Below, piece after piece: positions 34,488 to 45,382 of a DNA stretch of 64,000 nucleotides. A model generated the notes under the pieces. That model searched no databases. It saw only the letters and a program-made list of their open reading frames with translations, and was not told the DNA's origin. This stretch comes from Tolypeutes matacus (taxonomy: Eukaryota; Chordata; Mammalia; Cingulata; Chlamyphoridae): assembly GCA_026826555.1 (NCBI GenBank), contig JAKSZT010039576.1:140979-204978 (forward strand), written 5' to 3'. The position numbers were made by a program, and so were the translations under genes. Position 1 is the first letter of the stretch; each line of letters begins with the position of its first letter.

Positions 34488-35784
34488 GGATCCAAGATGG
34501 TGGAGCAGAGAATGACAGGTTGCACTCCTCCTCCAGAAAATGTGGGAAGGTAGGCAGGCTTGCCTGGAGAAAGAGAAACCATGGGACAATGGGGGGAATC
34601 TGGGGGTAGCTAGAGGGAGGGACTCAGTCAGCCAGGGGATCAGGAAGCCAAGGAAGATAGGGAAGGCAGCCAACTCAGAGGGAGAGGGAACCAAGGACGT
34701 GATTTGGCTGGAAGACCAGTGCTCATCCGGCTCCAAGAGTAAGGAAAGCCACTGGGTGACCAGGTGTGCATGCTTGTGCCCACCCATCCTTCAAATTTGG
34801 GGGAGAAGCTGCAGAGTAATCAGGCATAGGAAATGACACCCAGCCGTCTCAGGGGGAGAGGAGAGGAGTAGTGCAAGTGGTTAGGCTGCTGGTGCTCTTG
34901 AGGGAAGGGGAACCGTGGGGTAACCAGGAGTGCTGGATGGTGCCCAGACAGCTCAGGGGGGAAGAAGAGTGTAGGGGGATGAGATAGGGCAGATGGACTG
35001 GATCTCACTCAGTTGCCAGGAAAAGGAGAGATAAAAGCTGATGCTGAAATGGCTCCAGGGAGAGGCAAAGGGGAAGCTGATTGGGTGGGCAGACAAACAC
35101 CCACTCACCCTTGGGAGAGAGAGAAACTTGGGCAATGAGAGAGTGGGCTGACAGGTGTTCAACCAGCCTGGGAGAGTCAGATGGCAAGCAGACAGTTGCT
35201 CAACTGGCGTGAGGGAGAGAGGAACCTGGAGAAGCAGCTGGCAAGCTGTCAGGTGCCCAGTGGACCCAGAGGAAAAGGAAGCCAGAGAGTGATACAGCAG
35301 GTACTGCTGTAACTATCAGCAGCAGTTACTTAAGGCTATTTTTATTTTACCCTTATTTTCTTTCTCTCTTTTTTCCCCTATTCTTTTTCCTTTCTTTTCT
35401 ACCAACTTCTCTTGTTTGGTTTTTACCTCATTCTTCTCATCTTTCTGGTCTTTTATTTTATGTTTTTCCTTTTTCTTTTCTTTTATTTCTCACCTTTTAA
35501 TTTTTCTTCCTTTTATTTCTTTTGGTTTTTCACTCTTATTATTTTTCTGGATCTTTCATTGCTCCTTTTCTATCATGTTTTATACTTCTTTTTTTCTTCT
35601 TCTTCTTTCTTTCCTTTTTTGTGGAAGCAATACTTTTTCAAAGGAATGTGGGCAAATACAAAGATATATGTTAAGTGGAACCAAGTGTAAAAGAGGACCC
35701 AGAACACAAAACAAAATGAAATAAATCCCTAGAGTAGAAACAGAAGCTAACCAATGAGTAAGCCCATCAAGATATGCACATGCC
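34488..35784 (+). promoter_or_regulatory. 5' UTR of the 34.5-kb L1, with ~57-bp degenerate tandem units
   Basis: Opens with CAAGATGGTGG (YY1-type). From about 34560 to 35290 the sequence cycles through units of roughly 55-60 bp of the pattern 'gagag…ggctg…gtgccca…ctcaggggga'. A pyrimidine-rich tract fills about 35340-35630, then an A-rich stretch leads into ORF1. The tract is a shared element with the L1 at 3.4 kb. Confidence 0.65.
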
Positions 35785-37291
35785 TAGACACCAACAAAAA
35801 ATTACAAGCCATACTAAGAAATGGGAAGGCAAAGCCCAGTCTAATGAAGAAACTAAAAAGCAGGAGGAGACCCAGAACATGGAACATCTAATCAAGGATG
35901 TCTAAACAAATATCATGAATCAAATTAATGAAGTGAAGGAAGAGATAAAGGATATTAAGAAGACACCGGGGGAATATACAGAAGAAATTGTAAACATACA
36001 TAAAAAGATAACAGATCTGATGGTGATGGTGGTGAAATGCACAAAGTGGGAAATTCAAAATACACTGGAAGAACATAAAAGCAGATTTGAACAGGCAGAG
36101 GAAAGAAATAGTGATGTTGAAGATAGGACATCTGAAATCACACTGATAGTAGGACAGATAAATTTAAAAATGGAAAAAATTCAGCAGGGGCACAGGGAAT
36201 TGAAAGGCAACATGAATCACAAAATACATATTACAGGAATCCCAGAGGGAGAAGAGAGCTCAATGGGAGCAGAAGGAGTGTTTGAGAAAATAAGGGCCCC
36301 AAATTTCCCAACTCTTATGAGGGACATGGATGTCCATGTCCAGGAAGCACAGTGCACTCCAAACAGAATAAATCCTAGCAGGACTACACCATGACACATA
36401 CTTATCAGATGGTCAAATGCTCAAGACAAAGAGAGAATCCTGAAAGCAGCAAGAGAAAAGAGACCCATCACATATAAAGAAGCTCAATAAGATTAAGTGC
36501 TGATTTGTTGTCTGAAACCATGGAAGCAAGAAGGTGGTGGTATGACATAGTTAAGGTGCTAAAAGAAGACTATAGCTGCCATTTAAGAATTCTGTATCCA
36601 GCAAAACTGGCATTCAAAAAAATGAGGGGAGACTTATAGGAATATGACCAACAGGATAGACAGATAAAGCTTAGCTCTTACTAAACCAACTGAGAGGGAA
36701 TCTAGGGCTACCTTGGCAACCTGCTTAGGGGTACAGCACACCAGGACACTGCTTCAAAATTAACAGAAGGGTCAGGGACAGAGAGGAGGAAGCCAAAATA
36801 ACAAATTGAGCAGGTCCTTGGAAGAACAGTCCTTTCTAGATCAGTTCATAAAATAAGAAAATCTTTTCAAGCTATAGTTCTGCTGTCACATAGAACCCCA
36901 ATAGGATATGCTCAAAATATTATTTGAAAGGCATAAAAATACATTGGCTTGTGTTGTATTTATATAACTTGAGATGTGAAAGTTAGAGAACATACAGAAA
37001 TAATTACTAGAACTCTGGATTGTGGAACACTCATTCCTCCTTTCAGAAAATATTTTTGAATATCCACTATATGTCAGTTATCAGGCTAGAGACTGAGCAC
37101 AAAACAGTGAACAAGACAGTCACGCTTTAATAAGTAAATAAACCAATAATGCAACCAAATATTTTATGTAAAAAACAAATGAGGGGAAATTCAAAATATT
37201 TACAGATAAAGAGAAATTGAGAGAGTCTGTCAACAAGAACCCTGTCCTTCAAGAAATACTCAAGGGAGTTCTACAGGTTGAAAGGAAATAA
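35785..37291 (+). pseudogene. L1 ORF1: L1 ORF1, broken, split by a 547-bp insert
   Basis: Starts MPRHQQKITSHTKK at 35785. A stop replaces a codon near 35903-35905, after which 159 codons are open (35915-36394) covering the coiled coil (MNQINEVKEEIKDIKKT) and RRM start (GIPEGEESSMGAEG). A stop at about 36392 (…SRTTP*) and frameshifts follow. The C-terminal domain is interrupted at 36630 and resumes at 37178, ending at TAA near 37289-37291. Homologous throughout to the intact ORF1 at 4929. Confidence 0.85.
36631..37177 (+). mobile_element. 547-bp insert in L1 ORF1 with 10-11-bp target duplication; source unknown
   Basis: The ORF1 text stops after 'aatgagggga' (36621-36630) and resumes with the same 'aatgagggga' (37178-37187). 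Between them is unrelated sequence ending in an A-rich 'gtaaaaaacaa'. The duplication and A-rich end mark an L1-driven insertion. The contents match no other repeat here. A stretch near 37050-37110 ('tatccactatatgtcagtt', 'aaacagtgaacaagacag') resembles a very old mammalian interspersed repeat, so the source may be a non-coding transcript or UTR containing one. Confidence 0.75.
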
Positions 37292-37507
37292 AAACAGTAG
37301 AGAGAGGGTTGGAGGAGTGTCTAAAAAGGAAGAGTAACAGGATAAAAAGAGAAATAAGAGCAAATACAACATATACAAATCTAAAGAAAAATTGGCTAAA
37401 GTAAGTACTGCCTTGACAGTATAACATTGAATGTTAATGGATTAAAACCTCCAATCAAAGGGCACAGATTGGCAGAAAGGATGAGGAAATATGACCTAAC
37501 TAAATGA

Positions 37508-38299
37508 TCTCTACAAGAAACTCATGTGAGAGTTAGACCCAGGGACACAAGTAGGTTGCAAGTGAAAATTTGGAAAACTATTTTACACACAAACAATAAC
37601 CAAAAAAGCGCGAGAGTAGCAATACTAATATTGGACAAAATAAACTTTGAATGGAAAACACTTAGACAAAGAAGGACGTGCATATTAATAAAAGGAGTAG
37701 TCTATCAAAAAGAAAGAACAATTATAAATATTTATGCACCTAACCAGGGTGCTCCAAAATACATGAGGCAAACACTGACAAAATTAAGGGGAGAAATAAA
37801 TGCCTATACAAACATGGTGGAGGGTTATAATGCATCATTATCAGCATTAGCCAGAACATCTGGACAGAGGGTTAATAAGGAAACATGGACCTTGAATAAT
37901 ACATTAGAGAAACTAGACCTAACAGACATATGCAGAATATTACACCCAAATTCAGCAGGATATACATTCTTCTTGAGTCCACATGGATCATTCTCCAGGA
38001 TAGACCACATGTTAAGTCACAAAACAAAGCTCAATGCATTTAGAAAGATTGAAATTATACAAAGTAATTTCTTCGACCACAATGGAATGAAGCTGAAAAT
38101 TACTAAGCATCGGAGAGCCAGAATAGGCACTAATATATGGAAATTAAACAACACATTCTTAAAACATCAGGAGGCCAGTGGAGTGTACCTGGTGGGTTTA
38201 TTTGAAGATACTAATCTGTGTGCCATCCACGCTAAGAGAGTCACCATCATGCCCAAAGACATCCTGTTGGCTCTCCAGATACGGGGAGAGAGGGTTTAA
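37508..38299 (+). CDS. Chimeric open frame: L1 endonuclease remnant fused in frame to histone H3.3 C-terminus (expression unknown)
   Basis: A single frame runs from after a TGA (37505-37507) to a TAA at 38297-38299. The first in-frame ATG is at 37763, giving 178 codons. The L1 part has lost the start and Asn14; Glu43 (QETH) lies upstream of that ATG. It keeps part of the endonuclease, including the SRIDHMLSH stretch, and so cannot be a full enzyme. From CAG at 38168 the frame continues as H3.3 residues 93-135, with [20 protein letters not shown] unchanged. Differences are E97G, A98V, Q125L, R128L, R129Q and A135V. The H3.3 part is the end of the histone fold and lacks the N-terminal tail. The native histone stop is kept. 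There is no evidence of transcription; I list it because the join is in frame and stop-free. Confidence 0.6.
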   Translation, partial: SLQETHVRVRPRDTSRLQVKIWKTILHTNNNQKSARVAILILDKINFEWKTLRQRRTCILIKGVVYQKERTIINIYAPNQGAPKYMRQTLTKLRGEINAYTNMVEGYNASLSALARTSGQRVNKETWTLNNTLEKLDLTDICRILHPNSAGYTFFLSPHGSFSRIDHMLSHKTKLNAFRKIEIIQSNFFDHNGMKLKITKHRRARIGTNIWKLNNTFLKHQEASGVYLVGLFEDTNLCAIHAKRVTIMPKDILLALQIRGERV

Positions 38300-38469
38300 G
38301 AGAAGGCAGTTTTTATGGTGTTTTCTAGTAAATTCTGTAAAATACTTTGGTTTAATTTGTGACTTTCTTAGTAAGAAATTGTTTATAATATGTTGCATTT
38401 GTTCTTAAGTCATTCCATCTTTCACTCAGGATGAATGCGAAGTGATTGTCCACAGACCTCAGTGATGTG
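38168..38469 (+). pseudogene. H3-3B: 5'-truncated histone H3.3 retrocopy (H3-3B)
   Basis: H3.3 is the replication-independent histone H3 variant. The fragment encodes its last 43 residues, then a stop and about 170 bases of 3' UTR ('gaaggcagtttttatgg', 'tactttggtttaatttgtg', 'actcaggatgaatgcg'). The codon choice and 3' UTR match what I recall of H3-3B, not H3-3A. It is intronless and lies inside L1 ORF2, of which about 30 bases are missing at the junction. The 3' UTR ends abruptly at 'cagtgatgtg', well short of a poly(A) signal, and a T-run follows. Confidence 0.85.
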
Positions 38470-38502
38470 TTTTTTTTTTTGTTTTTTTTTTGTTTTTTTT
38501 TT
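38470..38502. repeat. Poly(T) run with two G interruptions
   Basis: T-rich run between the histone fragment and resumed L1 ORF2 at 'gcaagaaaactcatat'. A sense retrocopy should end in A, so the strand is opposite to expectation. Confidence 0.95.
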
Positions 38503-41500
38503 TGCAAGAAAACTCATATACCAGCTTGAAGTGAATGAAAATGAGAACACAAAATATCAAAACTTATGGAGTGCAGCTAAAGCATGCTGGGAGGGAAATT
38601 TAGAGCCCTAAATGCCTATATTAAAAAAGAAGAAAGAGCTAAAATCAAAGACCTAACTGAACACCTGAAGGAAATAGAAACAAAACTAAAAATCAATCCT
38701 CAAGCAAGCCAAAATATATATATATATATATCAAAGATTAGAGCAGAACTAAATGAAATTAAGAATAAAAACACTAGAAAAATTAAGAAAACCAAATGCT
38801 GGTCCTTTAAGAAGATTAATAAAATTAACAAACCCTTAGCTAGACTAACAAATAAATAAATAACAAATAAATAAAATAAAAAATGAGAGGGGATATCACC
38901 ACTAATACTGCAGAAAGAGATTATCATAAGAAGATACACTGAAAACTTATATGCCAACAAGATGGATAACTTAGACAAAATGGAAAATTTCCTGGAAACA
39001 CACCAGCAACTTACATTGATGAAAAAAGAATCAGAAGAGTTCAACAGACCTATCACAAGTAGTGAGATTGATATAGTCATCAAAACCCTCGAAAGCAAGA
39101 AAAACCCAGGACTAGATGGCTTCACTGGTGAATTCTACCAATCATTTCAGAAAGAACCAACACCAATCTTGCTTAAACTCTTCCAAAAAAAAAAGACAGA
39201 GGGAACATTACTTAACTCATTCTATGATGTCGTCATCATGCTGATACTGAAGCCACGGAGAGACACCACAAGAAAGGTAAACTACAGAACATTCTCTCTA
39301 GTGAGCTTAGATGCGAAATTCCTCAACAAAATGCTTTCTAATTCTATCCAACAACACATCAAATGACTTACACACCATGATCAAGGGGGTTATATCCCAG
39401 GTATGCAATTAAGGCTAAACATAAGATAACCAATCAATGTAATACACGACATTAACATATCGAGGGAAAAAGCATCACATGATCATCTCTCTCAGTGCAG
39501 AAAAAAGCATTTTACAAGATACAACATTCTGTCTTGGTAAAAATAGAAAAAAACCTTTTGAAAGTTAGAAATAGAAAGAACCTTCCTCAACATGACAAAG
39601 GGTATATATGAAAATCCCACAGCTAACATCATACTCAATGGTGAACTGCTAAAGGTTTTCCTTTCAGATTTATAACAAGACAAGGATGCCCACTGTCACC
39701 TTCTTATTTAACATTGTGTTAGAAGTACTTGCTCGAGCACTTAGGCAAGAAAAAGAAATAAAAGAAATCCAAATCGGAAAGGAGGAAGTAAAACCTTCAC
39801 TATTTTCAGATGCGACTATCTTTTATATAGATAGCCCCTAAAAATCTACAACAAAGCTCCTAGAGCTGATAAATGAGGTCAATAAAGTGGCAAGATATAA
39901 GATTAACATGCAAAAATCCATAGGATTTCTGTACACTAATAATGAGATATCTGAGGAGGAAATCAAGGAAAATTCCATTTATAATAGAATAAAAGAATCA
40001 AATACCTAGGAACAAAATTAACTAAAGATGTAGAAGACTTGTACACAGAAAACTACAAAACATTGTAAAAGGAAATCAAAGAAGACAAGTAAATGGAAGA
40101 ATATTCCATATTTATAGATTGGAATAATAAATATCAAGATGTCTATTCTACTCAAATTGATTTGTAGATTCACCAAAATCCCAATAAAAGTCACAACAGA
40201 ATTTATTTTTACTGAAATGGAATAGCCAATTATCAAAGTCATTTGGAAGAGTAAGGGGCCTGAAAGCCAAAAACATCTTGAAAAAGACAATTGAAATTGG
40301 AAGAATCAGGCTACCTGATTTTATATCCTACTATAAACCTACAATGGTAAAAGCTGTATGGTATTGACATAAGGGTAGACATACTGACCTATGGAACTGA
40401 ATTGAGACTTCAGATATAGACCCACACATATACTTCAGGTTGATATTTGACAAGTCCACCAAGCCCGCTCAACTGGGACAGAATGGCCTCTTCAACAAAT
40501 GGTGCTGAGAGAACTGGATATCCATATCTTAAAGAATGAGAGGATCACCATCTCATGCCCTATACAAAAATTAACACAAGATGGATCAAAGACATAAATA
40601 TAAGTTCCAAGACCATAAAGCTCCTTGAAGATAATGTAGAGAAGCACCTATGAGATCTTTTAGTAGGACATGTTTTCATAAACTTTACACCCAAAGATGA
40701 GCAACAAAAGAAGAAATAGATAAATGGAACCTCCTCAAAACTAAAACTTTTGTACTTCAAAGAAGTTTGTAAAGAAAGTGAAAAGACAGCCTTCTCATTG
40801 GGAGAAAATATTTGGGGGCCACTTATCTGATAATGGTCTAATATCCAGTATGTATATAAAAAATCTTGCATCTTGAAAAGAAAAATACAAACAACCCATT
40901 TAAAAGTGGGCAAGAGATTTGAATAGATCCTTTTCCAAAGAGTAAATGCAAATGGATAAAAAGCACATGAAAAGATGCTCAACATCACTAGCTATTAGAT
41001 AATTGCAAACAAAAGGTCCAATGAGATATTATCTTACCCCTATTAGACTGTCTGCTATTAAAAAACAACAGAAAAATACAAGTGTTGGAGAAGATGTGGA
41101 AGAATGAGAACACCCGTCTACTACTGGTGGGAATGTATAATGGTGCAGCAACTGTGGAGGATGGTTTGGCAGTTTCTCAGGAAGCTAACCACAGAATTAC
41201 CATATGATCAAGCAATCTCACTACCATGTATAAACAGAAGAATTGAAAGCAGGGACATGAACAGACATAGGCACATCAATGTTCATAGCGACATTATTCA
41301 CTATTGCCAAAAGTTCGAAGCAGCACAAATGTCCATCAATGGATGAATGGATAAAGAAAATGTAGTAGATACATATTATGGAATATCACCAAGCTGTAAG
41401 AAGGAATGAAGTATCGATACACCTGACAAGATGGATAAACCTCAAAGACCTTATGTTGAGTGAAGTAAGCAAGTCACTAAAGGAAAACTAATGCATGATC

Positions 41501-41512
41501 TCACTTATATGA

Positions 41513-43330
41513 ACCAATGATATTGTGCAGACTCACAGACATATAGGCTGGAAGATAGGTTGCCAGGAGACAGAAAAAGAGTAGAGAGTGATTAGCCAAT
41601 GCTTAATCTGGACAGAAACTATAATAGGGTGGAAGGGGTGATTTGGTAGTGGCAGGGGGTGATGGTGGTGCAGGGATGTGAGTGGCATCAATGGTGTTGG
41701 AGTGTGAGGGTGAGCAAGGTTGGGGACTTGATTCGGCTATCCATGGAACAGGAAGGAGGGCTGGAGGAAGGAACAGGAGATCTCTGGGGCCGTGGTGGTC
41801 TGGGATTAACAATAAAATTGTGGGAATGTTCTTTTGAAAACTATGGCAGGGGAGGGTCACTGGTGCAGGGTGTCAGTGTGTGTGGGGGGGATATGTGGAG
41901 AAAGGTACACATGGGTCCTGACTCTATGGAATATGCGTGTGTTCATCTTGTCATAAGGTGTTATCTCAGGGAGTGATGACCCACAAAGTAAACAACAAAA
42001 TATTATACTCCCATCTTGGGAGTCCTGCTATGTTCTCAAATAGAATCTCTAGACTACATAGGCAGTACCTATCGAAAGAATACAGATCAATATGCCAAGC
42101 CCTCAATATTAATCATTGTACTTATGAACCTTATTCTTATCAAATTGACATTAACCTAATAATTATTGTCTAAAAGTTACCTCCTGAAAACCTCCTTGAT
42201 ACTCCAATGTGGCCTCTCTCTAAGCCAAACTCAGTGAATATATGCACTACTTCCCCCTAGCATGGGACATGACACCCAGGGATGAAGCTCCCTTGCACCA
42301 AGGGAGTAATATCAAGCACCATCCAGCCACATATTTGGAAAAAGACATTTACCAAAAGGAGGAAAATTAAATACAAAAGAGTTTTTACAGTTAAGAGATT
42401 TCAAAACAAGTCAGGACGTCATTCCAGGGGTTACATTTATGGATGTCTCAGGCAGATCTCACTAACTGCCACAGTAAGTAAACAAACCCTCAAATAAGGG
42501 TGCTCCCGGGGTCTCTAGAGACAACCAGACACTATAGGCAAGGCACATAAGCCCTTGAAATCAGCAACCCGTTGGTGGGCTTTACCTTGGAATATATGAC
42601 AACCTATTCCCCCAATTTAAGAGAGTTAGACTCATTTATAACTTCCCTACACTTAATTCTATCCCATTTATTTGAACTTATAATTAGCACTATACCCGTT
42701 AAATATTTGTCCCAGAAACTTAAATATTTGGTTTGTTCATATGCCAGTTGAGCCCGTTGAACTGAAGAGTAGTTATTGGCTTCAGTGCTCCTAACTCAGG
42801 GCTCAACTGGCATATGAACAAAATAATGTTGGACAGTTCTGATCCCCCAAAAACCAAAGAGTATCTACAACTGCAAGCAAAACAGTTCTTTCCATCTCCC
42901 CTATAAATCTAAGCCCCCTCTGATCTGAAGCAGAGTGGGCATCACCATCTCCAAATCCTCAAGATTAAAGAATGAGCAAGTATAAGGGGGGAATGCAACC
43001 ACACACAAAGTAAATATTAATATTGCCGTAATGGGAGAACATGTAACACTAATATAAAGATAGTGGTTACCAGAGTTTCTGAGGGGAAGGGGGAATAATA
43101 AGTAGAGCACAGGGCATTTTTAGGGCATTAAGTGTAAAACACAATGTAAACTATAGACCTTGGTTATTAGCAATGCTTCAATATTAATTCATCATTGTAA
43201 CAAATAAACTACACTATTGTAAGTTGTTATTAGTAGGGGAAGATGTTGGAGGGTAGGGTATAATGGAATCCTTATACTTTTAATGCAATTTTTCTATAAT
43301 CTAAAACCTCTTTAAAAATAAATTTTATTA
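41513..43330 (+). mobile_element. L1 type B 3' UTR in sense, reference copy in this window
   Basis: About 1.8 kb of non-coding sequence directly after ORF2, the best evidence that the widely scattered type B pieces are L1 tails. Landmarks: 'atggcaggggagggtcac' (41843), 'gggacatgacacccaggg' (42264), 'ccagagtttctgagggga' and 'tcataatctaaaacctct'-type end at about 43300. Ends in 'tttaaaaataaa', a possible poly(A) signal. Confidence 0.85.
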
Positions 43331-43392
43331 TGTGAATATATATACATATATATACATCTATACATACACACACACACACATATATATACTTA
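43331..43392. repeat. TA/CA microsatellite at the L1 3' end
   Basis: 'atatacatatatatacat' and a CACACACACACA run, likely grown from the L1 A-tail. Contains the right copy of the proposed target duplication. Confidence 0.85.
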
Positions 43393-43700
43393 TATCTTTA
43401 ATTCGTATGTGCAGTTTTCATACTTCTCCATAAAAAGATTTCTGGCTTTTTCATGTGGCTGATACAGTGTTAACACAAAATGAACATGTTAGTACTTCAA
43501 AATACATCATCTACAGAATAAATGACTTTAAATTATAACTATCCTTTGGAGAGTAGTCTACTTTTGCGTTTTTGTAAAAATTACATTTCCCTAGTGAAAA
43601 CTAAAGCTGACTTTAACAGAAATAAACAATATGCTGGTACCAGTTTCCAGTTAGCTAAATAAAACACCAGAGAGAACCAACAAATTCAAAAGTTTGTTGC
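43393..43700. other. No gene recognised
   Basis: About 300 bases between two L1s. No repeat or frame seen. Confidence 0.4.
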
Positions 43701-43723
43701 TTGAAAAAGATAGGAGGGGGTAG

Positions 43724-44340
43724 TGTTTCCTCAGTGTCTCCAGGCAACAGCAGGTACTTTCAGCCTACACAGACTGATCAGTTTTGTGCCTGGGGATCCA
43801 TCTGCACCACCCAATATGAGAGGAGCGGTCTGGTGTTTCCTCAGCCTCTCCGGGCAATGGCAGGCACTTTAGGCCTAGCCTAGACTGATCAGCTGGGCAT
43901 CAGTGGTTCCATTCCCTCTGCATAAAGGGCAGAAGGGACAATACTCCCTCACCCTCTCAGGGCAACAGCAGGTGCATTTAACCCACAAGGATTAGATTGT
44001 TAGGCACTCCAGAGGGTCCACCCCATCCCCACCCTTGGTTGGGGGGGCAGTGCTACATCAGTCTACCTGGGGAACTGTGGTCATTTTGGGCCTGCATGAC
44101 ATAGATTGTTACCCACACCTGCAGCTCCATCCCCAACTCAGTCAGGGGAGGAGGGGCTGTGCAGCTTCTTCAGTCTGTCTGCACAACTTCAGATGATCTT
44201 GGCCTGCAAAACTTGGATTATTACACATGGCTGCAGCTCTGTAACTACCCCTGGCAGAAGAGAAAGATGGGAGAAGCTTCATCATTTCCTGGGGCAATGA
44301 GGTCAGCTTCAGCCTCCAGAGTTTACTGCACCAACTATAT
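43724..44340 (+). promoter_or_regulatory. Tandem ~110-bp monomers in the L1 5' UTR
   Basis: Five full units and a partial sixth begin at about 43724, 43834, 43942, 44051, 44162 and 44274 (spacing 108-112). Each opens with a version of 'tgtttcctcagcctctcc' followed by 'gggcaayngcaggnact', a 'gcctacacagactgatca' line and a 'ggnatccatctgcacc' line. Tandem monomers upstream of ORF1 act as the promoter in mouse L1; here that role is inferred from position. Confidence 0.85.
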
Positions 44341-44439
44341 CTTTGTCTCCTACTACACAACTAGCAAGGGAGAAAAGGCAAGAAACCACTAAACTAAAGA
44401 GAGAAGCTGCACCCAGAATAAATACTTCTAGTGAGCTAG

Positions 44440-45382
44440 ATGCCAAGACACCAACAAAAAATTACAATCCATTAGAAGAAACAGGACGATATGACCCAGT
44501 GAAAGGACAGGATAAGCCTCCATATGGCATAAAGGAGTTGAGACAAATAATCATAGATGTTAAAACAAATATCCTTAGTAAATTCAATGAGATGTCTAAA
44601 GAGATTAAGAATATTAAAAAGACACTGGGTGAGAACAAAACAGAACTTGAAAGCATAATAGAAAAATAACAGATCTTATAGGAATGAAAGTTGCAATAAA
44701 TGAAATAAAAAATACATTGGAGGCATATGACAGCAGATTTGAGGAGGCAGAAGGAAGGAGCGATGACCCTGAAGACATCACCTCTGAAAGTGAAGATAAA
44801 AAAAGAACAGATGAAAAAAGACTGGGAAAAAAGCATCTCAGGGAAATAAATGATGGCAAGACATGTGCAGACATGCATGCCATGGGAGTTCCAGAAGGAG
44901 AAGAGAAGGGAAAAGGGGCAGAGGGAATATTTGAAGAAATAATGGCAGAAAATTTCACAATCCTACTGAAGGACATAGATATCCATGTCCAAGAAGCACA
45001 ATTTACTCCCATGCAAATAAATCAAAATAGACCAACTTTGAGACACATACTAAACACAATGTGAAATGGCAGCCAGAGAAAACTGAAGAATAACATATAA
45101 GGGATACCCAATGAGATTAACTGATGATTTAACATCAGAAACCATGGAGGCAAGAAGGCAGTGGTATAATATATTTAAGATACTGCAAGAGAAAAATTGC
45201 CAGCCAAGAATCTTATTTCCTGCAAGATTGTCTTTCAAAATTGAGGCAAGTTTAGAATATTCACAGATAAACAGAAACTGAGAGAGTTTATGACAAAGGG
45301 AATGGCTTTGTAGGAAATACTAAAGGGAGTACTACAGCCTGAAAAGAAAAGACAGGGGAGAGAGGCTAGGAATGGAGTCTAG
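44440..45382 (+). pseudogene. L1 ORF1: L1 ORF1 of the second full-length L1, broken
   Basis: Starts MPRHQQKITIH at 44440, the same N-terminus as the ORF1 at 35785. The frame shifts at once (next frame gives KTPTKNYNPLEETG), has a stop near 44666, then an open part (44684-45064) with the coiled coil (AYDSRFEEAEGR) and RRM (GVPEGEEKGKGAEGIFEEI). The C-terminal domain is recognisable to about 45380 with stops. Confidence 0.85.

Larger units (their letters stand above)
37391..41512 (+). pseudogene. L1 ORF2: L1 ORF2, broken; endonuclease, RT and C-terminal parts
   Basis: Begins at a mutated start (ATT for ATG, 'aaaaattggctaaag'). Endonuclease text covers 37400-38165 (TLNVNGL-like, LQETH, IDHMLSH near 38005). 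The histone insert follows. RT sequence is recognisable from about 39090 (KNPGLDGFTGEFYQ) through a FSDAT stretch at about 39806-39820, where the catalytic F-A-D-D is expected. The C-terminal part ends with a WWEC motif at 41127-41138. Stops and frameshifts occur about every few hundred bases. Confidence 0.85.
34488..43381 (+). mobile_element. Complete but broken L1 (type B tail), 8.9 kb with inserts
   Basis: Runs from the leader start 'ggatccaagatggtgg' to the tail at 43.3 kb and contains 5' UTR, ORF1, ORF2 and 3' UTR in order. Both ends are bounded by 'atatatactta' (34477-34487 and 43382-43392), an 11-bp target duplication; the right copy lies beside a TA-rich microsatellite, so some chance match is possible. 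A 547-bp insert and a histone H3.3 fragment add about 0.85 kb, leaving a native element near 8 kb, long for a mammalian L1. Confidence 0.8.

Noticed and set aside
35341..35724. Hydrophobic F/L-rich frames resembling membrane proteins
   Set aside because: Produced by the pyrimidine tract of an L1 5' UTR.
37526..37528. GTG as the start of the chimeric frame
   Set aside because: A GTG start is not expected in a mammalian mRNA; the first in-frame ATG is at 37763.
38168..38299. Functional histone H3.3 gene
   Set aside because: Only the last 43 codons are present, inside an L1; promoter, N-terminal tail and most of the fold are missing.
43724..44340. CRISPR array, because of regular spacing
   Set aside because: Units are ~110 bp and similar along their whole length with no distinct spacers; they are L1 leader monomers in a mammal.
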